A stretch of DNA of 20,409 bases, taken from the NCBI RefSeq assembly GCF_000485595.1, contig NW_014577147.1:88829-109237 (forward strand), written 5' to 3'. Below, piece after piece: positions 18,362 to 20,409 of the stretch. The notes under the pieces are model-generated. The model did no database searches and was not told where the DNA came from. It worked only from the letters and a program-made list of their open reading frames with translations. This DNA comes from Priapulus caudatus (lineage: Eukaryota; Priapulida; Priapulimorpha; Priapulimorphida; Priapulidae). Position 1 is the stretch's first letter. Each line of letters begins with the position of its first letter. The translations under genes and the position numbers were made by a program.

Positions 18362-18540
18362 CTGTGTAAATGTGGTATGTGTGTCGTGGGTGCGCGTGAT
18401 GATTGTGCGTGCGCATGGCCCGTATGTGTGTGAATACGTGTGTGCTGCGTGGCGCGAGTGTGTGTGTGTGTGTGTGTGTGTGCGGCCGCGTGTGTGTACA
18501 ATATATTTTGACAACGGGCGGTGTAAACGTGGGGCGGCAC
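18362..18540. repeat. TG-rich tract with GCGGCCGCG and a 40-bp segment also present at 19735-19810
   Basis: (TG)n at 18459-18482 is followed by GCGGCCGCGTGTGTG and AATATATTTTGACAACGGGC. A close direct copy, also after TG-rich DNA, lies at 19735-19810. Confidence 0.7.
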
Positions 18541-18791
18541 CGCTTACCCGCTTCCCAATGCTCTCGACATTTTTAGACGCGTTTCGATTGTCAAATTGTT
18601 TCGATTGTTTCGTTTGTTAGAGCACACACATACCCACACTCATACATGCCCATAACGCTTTTGAATTGTGTTTAAAAGTATTAATGTGTTTCTCACAGCG
18701 GTTTTGAATGATAATATAGCTTCTACTAAATATTAGATTAAAGGCATAATAATAAGCATTTATTATGTGGGGCTTCACTAGCATAGGCCAG

Positions 18792-19315
18792 CAGAGGCGA
18801 TTCAGACGTTTTTGCCGATTGGGAAATACGGTCCTAGATTCAAAAGTGGCCTTCGAAATTTTGCGCTAAAAATAGCAGAAAACATTTTGATGGACATTTG
18901 GCTATATTCTTATTTGTTTTCTTTTCTTCTGCTTCAATTGACGAAACTTGAAGGAAATCCAAATTACATGGTATCTTGATATCTGAAAAGAGGAAGTGCT
19001 TGAATCATTCTGCCATCTAATTGTTTTTTTTTTTCGCCTGGTATGCAAAGGCGCAGCAATAATGGCAGCAATAAAACTTCCATATGATCTTTTGCTATTG
19101 GCTGCTTGACAATGTGTGGCTGCAATGGCTGGTCATTTTTGTGGCCAGGAACGCCTTGACATTTTAGAAATTTCTTGGGGAGCCCCCAGATCTCCCGCAA
19201 TGTGCTTCGCGCTACGGTCGGCCACTGTGGAGATGGTGTGGCGGGCCTTTTTGGGGGATGTGCCTTAAAATTGGTAAAATAGATGTTCATAGGCTAAGGC
19301 CCTGGATCCGCCCTG
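18792..19315. mobile_element. Candidate non-autonomous hAT-type element
   Basis: The left end CAGAGGCGATTCAGACG (18792-18808) and right end, read inward as CAGGGCGGATCCAGGGC (19315-19299), are similar and of the CAGNGGCGGATCCAG type common at hAT termini. Flanking octamers TAGGCCAG (18784-18791) and CAAGCCAG (19317-19324) agree at 6 of 8, but the right one starts one base away from the expected border. On the minus strand 19263-19133 is an open frame with a coding-like run (HTISTVADRSAKHIAGDLG); a longer minus frame (19290-18964) overlaps it. No transposase domain is recognised. Confidence 0.45.
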
Positions 19316-19820
19316 GCAAGCCAGCAGCTACAAGTACGGCACGCACGCAGCCCACCGCCGCACGCGCACACACGCACACACCAAAGCCATTGCGGCTGCG
19401 GTGTATATAAACAGCATCACTGCCGCGCACAGCTGTGGCAGGGAAAATTACAAGACAAACCCAACGAGAGACGGCTGCTGTTGTATTGTGTGATGTATGT
19501 GTACTGTGTATGTCTGTGTATGCTATGTGTGTGTTGTGTGATGGTGTGTAGTGTGTGTGTGGTGTGTGTCGTGTGTGCGCGTGCTGGCGCGTGCTGGTGC
19601 GTGTGTGCGTAGTGCGTTGTGCCGTGTGCCGTGTGCGCGCCGCTCTGTGTGTAAATGTGCGTAGTGTGTGTGCGTGGTGCGCGGGTGATTGTGGCGTTGC
19701 GCATGCGTATGTTGTTGAAATGCGGTGTGTGCGTGCGGCCGCGCGTGTGTGTTGATGTGTGTCGTGCCGCGTGTGCTGCAATATTTGACAAAACGGGAGG
19801 TGTAACCGTGCCGCGCGTCC
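19316..19820. repeat. CA-rich then TG-rich low-complexity DNA
   Basis: Short CACGCACG-type runs at 19338-19382 and a TG/CG-rich tract from 19487 to 19770. Open frames on both strands are compositional. The end carries the second copy of the 40-bp segment (19775-19810). Confidence 0.8.
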
Positions 19821-20235
19821 ACTGACTTTTCAGAAAATATATCGTTCAAAACTACTCAATACATTTTTCTTTTAAGGAATTTCACCTTATTTTTTGATGC
19901 GTTCTAACAGAAAATATGTTCAAAAATTAAGATCTAAATAGTGAATTGTACTATGAAATCACCCCATTCCCTTTTTTTTTAAATTACAGTCATTTAAGGT
20001 ACAAATGTCAGTTTTATATATATTTAGATACAACTTTTTTGAAACAAATAGTTGATTATATGACTGCAGGTCTAAATATCAGTATTTTTCGTTTACTGTA
20101 AAATTAAATACATCCTCAAATAGAAGTGCAGAGATAAACTGGTTAAAACCGATCCTCAAATCAGACCCCTCACTCAAACCCGTCTGGAGGACGGGCTAAA
20201 TAGCTAGTATATATATATTCACATATAGTACATAT
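19821..20235. other. AT-rich gene-free DNA
   Basis: I see no gene, repeat or structured element in this stretch apart from short T and TA runs. Confidence 0.4.
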
Positions 20236-20271
20236 GTAGTATAATAGGTGTGTGTGTCAACTGGCTTGCAG

Positions 20272-20362
20272 ATATTGCACGTCCAGGCAGCCCCCGGGGC
20301 AGATCAAAGCCGACGGTGTAGCCGGGCGCTACTAGGCGAGCGGAAAACTTCTGCCCATATTG
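20272..20362 (+). CDS. Weak candidate exon near the window end
   Basis: A TTGCAG acceptor ending at 20271 and a GTAAGG donor at 20363 bound 91 bases. Only one of three frames is open (30 codons, ILHVQAAPGADQSRR at the start), entering in phase 0 and leaving after one base. It is GC-rich within AT-rich DNA and contains the palindrome GCCCCCGGGGC. The stretch is too short for a family call, and chance is not excluded. Confidence 0.22.
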
Positions 20363-20409
20363 GTAAGGTTGCTGTCTATGCTCAGGAATGCACGCACATG
20401 GGCAGTTTC

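Noticed and set aside
18154-18540. 128-residue Cys/Val-rich minus frame
   Set aside because: Translation of the 18-bp minisatellite and CA run.
19287-19849. Several overlapping minus frames of 100-164 residues
   Set aside because: His/Thr/Arg-rich low complexity from the TG tract; no domain.
1-20409. tRNA, rRNA, snRNA or CRISPR features
   Set aside because: No convincing B box with cloverleaf, no rRNA core, no spliceosomal RNA signature and no regularly spaced direct repeats with unique spacers were seen by eye.

Overview
This window is non-coding-rich genomic DNA from a multicellular animal. The support is spliced exons with GT/AG borders, vertebrate-type telomeric (TTAGGG) repeats in an internal position, a THAP zinc finger, a WSC-like exon, long CA/CG microsatellites and nested DNA transposons. 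The style (alternating CACACA/CGCGCG arrays, tandem-repeat MITEs, AAGGTCA-rich repeats) would suit a marine invertebrate, most likely a mollusc. That last step is an inference, not something the sequence proves. No bacterial genes, rRNA, convincing tRNA or CRISPR array was found.

Host-gene traces are few. A plus-strand exon at 2878-3098 ends inside a Cys-rich WSC-like domain. A minus-strand gene ends at 17128 and has two exons whose reading phases join exactly (18057-17834, then 17515-17128). A minus-strand GC-rich 3' coding segment (14862-14584) is followed by a good polyadenylation site near 13986. Two weaker open stretches lie at 10536-10757 and 20272-20362.

Most of the window is repeats, many of them nested. 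A promoter-like repeat (TATATAA box plus the palindrome GTCACGCGTGAC) occurs at 156-985 and again, inverted, at 15255-15951. A foldback structure at 3227-5868 has arms made of ~200-bp tandem units and a core of GTACACGC octamers whose orientation flips near 4297. The best-resolved object is a long terminal-inverted-repeat transposon at about 6334-12493. Its left arm (6334-7064) carries a palindromic MITE (6401-6771). Its right arm is found in matching order but split into pieces by a 1,045-bp element with 11-bp TIRs (8629-9673) and by about 2.5 kb of inserted DNA (9819-12293). That inserted DNA itself contains a MITE with a telomeric-repeat core (11077-11313). Between the arms lies a broken THAP-domain gene (7178-7657). 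The uninterrupted element would have been about 2.3 kb with arms of about 360 bp.

From 15.0 kb onward there is the inverted promoter-like repeat, AT-rich gene-poor DNA, the two-exon minus-strand gene, an 18-bp intronic minisatellite, a candidate hAT-type element (18792-19315) and TG-rich DNA.
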